In this document: piece after piece, positions 6,370 to 7,477 of the stretch
How positions within the stretch are numbered: position 1 is the stretch's first letter
How the letters are laid out: every line of letters begins with the position of its first letter
Assembly: GCA_025458755.1 (NCBI GenBank)
Contig: JALORT010000092.1
Coordinates: 1 to 7,477, forward strand
Length of the DNA: 7,477 bases
DNA from: Methylotetracoccus sp.
GTDB taxonomy: Bacteria > Pseudomonadota > Gammaproteobacteria > Methylococcales > Methylococcaceae
Direction: 5' to 3'
The notes under the pieces: generated by a model
The model's input: only the letters and a program-made list of their open reading frames with translations
What the model was told of the DNA's origin: nothing
Database searches by the model: none
Position numbers and translations under genes: made by a program

Positions 6370-6996
6370 TCATCCGAGCTTAGGGACCAGCTCAAACCCG
6401 AGCAGGCCCATGTAGATGAGCTCGACCGAAAGGGCCACCAAAATGACGCCCATGATCTTACTGATCACCATGAGGGCGGCCGGGCCCAGCGCCTTGACCA
6501 GGAACCTGCTGGATCGCAGACAGGCATAGTTCAGCGCCATGATCAAGACGATCAGGCCCGACACGTAAAGAAGACCCTGGAGATCATGCTCCATCTGGGC
6601 GATCAATGAAACGATCGCGACAAGCCCCGACACCGAGGCCATCAGCGGAACGGCGAGCGGATAGGCGGCAATATCCATTGACGGTTCAACGGGCAGTTGA
6701 TCGGCCTTTTTGTCCGCCTTATTCTCCATCGCCATTTCGATAGAAAACAACATCATGATGATTCCGCCGCCGATCTGAAATGCCGGAAGGGAAACATGGA
6801 ACACCTTCAGAATGGCCTCACCGAGAACCGCGAAAACGATGCACACGGTCAGAGCAATCAACACCGACCGCGATGCGACCTGTTTGAGAAATTCCGGACT
6901 CGCACCGGCGGTAAGCGTCGCGCACACGATCGTCACTTTCAGGGGCCCGATCGTCGCGAGTAACAGCAGAATGACTTCGTAGGGCTTGAATTCCAT
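6370..6996 (-). CDS. Divergent MarC-family (UPF0056) inner-membrane protein
   Basis: This encodes a 208-residue protein with six predicted membrane helices (about residues 7-29, 44-66, 70-90, 112-134, 140-158 and 175-200), the size and layout of the MarC/YchE/YhgN family (about 200-220 residues). Family-like segments are IGPLKVTIVCATLTAG (16-31), FQIGGGIIMMLFSIEMAM (73-90) and YPLAVPLMASVSGLVAIVSLI (112-132), the last matching the repeat of the N-terminal re-entrant half. The loop at 91-109 is charged (NKADKKADQ) and probably cytoplasmic. The usual DPxGN motif near residue 18 reads GPLKV, and the second motif, normally PGPGA-like, reads ASVSGL. The function of the family is unsettled; an early link of MarC to multiple antibiotic resistance was not upheld. 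The ATG at 6996 is chosen because the family's first helix starts right after it; the frame stays open to 7305 but that part is not membrane-like. The ribosome binding site is weak (GAGAAA). Confidence 0.85.
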   Translation of the reverse strand: MEFKPYEVILLLLATIGPLKVTIVCATLTAGASPEFLKQVASRSVLIALTVCIVFAVLGEAILKVFHVSLPAFQIGGGIIMMLFSIEMAMENKADKKADQLPVEPSMDIAAYPLAVPLMASVSGLVAIVSLIAQMEHDLQGLLYVSGLIVLIMALNYACLRSSRFLVKALGPAALMVISKIMGVILVALSVELIYMGLLGFELVPKLG

Positions 6997-7384
6997 AATC
7001 GCGTTTCTCAGTGGCGCGCATGAGCGCAGAAGGCAAACAGGATTCGCGGCTGAGCCGCGCGCACAGACACGGCCCGCCAAGTTGCCGGCTAATACCGTGC
7101 AGCGGCGAACAGCGTTGAGCGTCTGCGGGTGATGCGGCGGTTCCTCTAAAACCTTGCGCGATGTGATGCACCGACCCCTCGCGTCATGGGTGCTACCACA
7201 GCCAATTCGTTGGACATCACAGAGACCGGCTCTCTCCGCGGGGAGAAGGTATACCCGCTGCGTCCGCGCTGCAATGCTCGTCGTTTCAGCATTCCAAAGG
7301 CGCACCTCGAGGCACGAAGGCGTATCGCACTATTGCGAAATTGGCTATTTCACCGCCAGCCTGCTCGCCGCGGCCGTCGACACG
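6997..7384. other. Upstream region of the MarC-like gene, no gene seen
   Basis: No supported gene lies here; all long frames are G/C-driven and lack family character. A perfect stem CGCGGC/GCCGCG with a 3-base loop sits at 7045-7059, within the likely leader of the MarC-like gene. A second short stem, TCGCA/TGCGA, lies near 7324-7337. On the minus strand TATACC (7254-7249) resembles a -10 box, with TTGCAG 15 bases upstream, a poor promoter match. Confidence 0.4.
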
Positions 7385-7477
7385 TCACATCCAGCCGCGC
7401 ATGCTCGAACGCCAGTCGTTCCAGAGGCGCTTAAGAGTCCGCGCCGCCTGCCAGAGCCACGAGGCTCGTACCGGAGC
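7385..7477 (-). CDS. Possible C-terminal end of an unidentified gene
   Basis: The minus frame is open from the right window edge to a TGA at 7387-7385, giving 30 residues rich in Trp and Arg (for example LWQAARTLKRLWNDWRSSM). Third codon positions are mostly G or C, as in the confident genes, and the strand agrees with all of them. That fits the tail of a gene lying to the right. The piece is too short to place in a family and could be chance. Confidence 0.25.
   Translation of the reverse strand, partial: APVRASWLWQAARTLKRLWNDWRSSMRGWM

Noticed and set aside
6997..7305. N-terminal extension of the MarC-like frame up to 7305
   Set aside because: The extra 103 residues are not membrane-like and the family starts at the helix beginning at 6996.
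7186..7434. An 82-codon plus frame near the right end
   Set aside because: It is strongly Arg-rich, has no motif, and the other plus frames there are also largely open, as expected for GC-rich non-coding DNA.
7306..7477. Plus frame with a signal-peptide-like stretch (GYFTASLLAAAVDTSHPAA)
   Set aside because: There is no ATG, GTG or TTG start ahead of the hydrophobic stretch in that frame and no ribosome binding site.

Overview
The window is GC-rich (roughly 60%) bacterial chromosomal DNA with a Gram-negative proteobacterial character. It encodes an outer-membrane porin ending in Phe-Phe, a lipobox lipoprotein of the DUF4136 type and a DUF2238 (YjdF-like) inner-membrane protein. I cannot name a genus; a gammaproteobacterium is the most natural guess. 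No tRNA, rRNA, CRISPR array, insertion sequence or phage gene was seen.

All six confident genes lie on the minus strand. In transcription order (right to left) they are: a divergent MarC-family six-helix membrane protein (6996-6370); a coiled-coil porin related to the phosphate-selective porin O/P family (6118-4490); a DUF4136 lipoprotein (4213-3665); a membrane-anchored alpha/beta hydrolase (3594-2116); a YjdF-like DUF2238 membrane protein (1980-1354); and a small single-RRM RNA-binding protein (1087-809). A 30-codon open frame running in from the right edge (7477-7385, minus) may be the end of a further gene on the same strand.

The lipoprotein and hydrolase are only 70 bases apart and each has a good Shine-Dalgarno sequence, so they are the likeliest operon; the YjdF gene follows 135 bases later. 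The porin, the MarC protein and the RRM protein are set off by gaps of about 250-280 bases and probably have their own promoters. The RRM gene has the clearest signals: a perfect TTGACA -35 box upstream, a predicted leader of about 175 nt, and a perfect 10-bp stem-loop just after its stop codon.

Most products are envelope proteins (outer membrane porin, lipoprotein, anchored hydrolase, two inner-membrane proteins). They do not form a recognisable pathway and I see no convincing new system. The two long stretches without a confident gene are 1-808, which holds only weak or possibly decayed reading frames and a G9 tract, and 6997-7477, upstream of the MarC gene. The points most worth a second look are the polar-core heptad repeats of the porin, the long leader of the RRM gene, and the altered signature motifs of the MarC protein.
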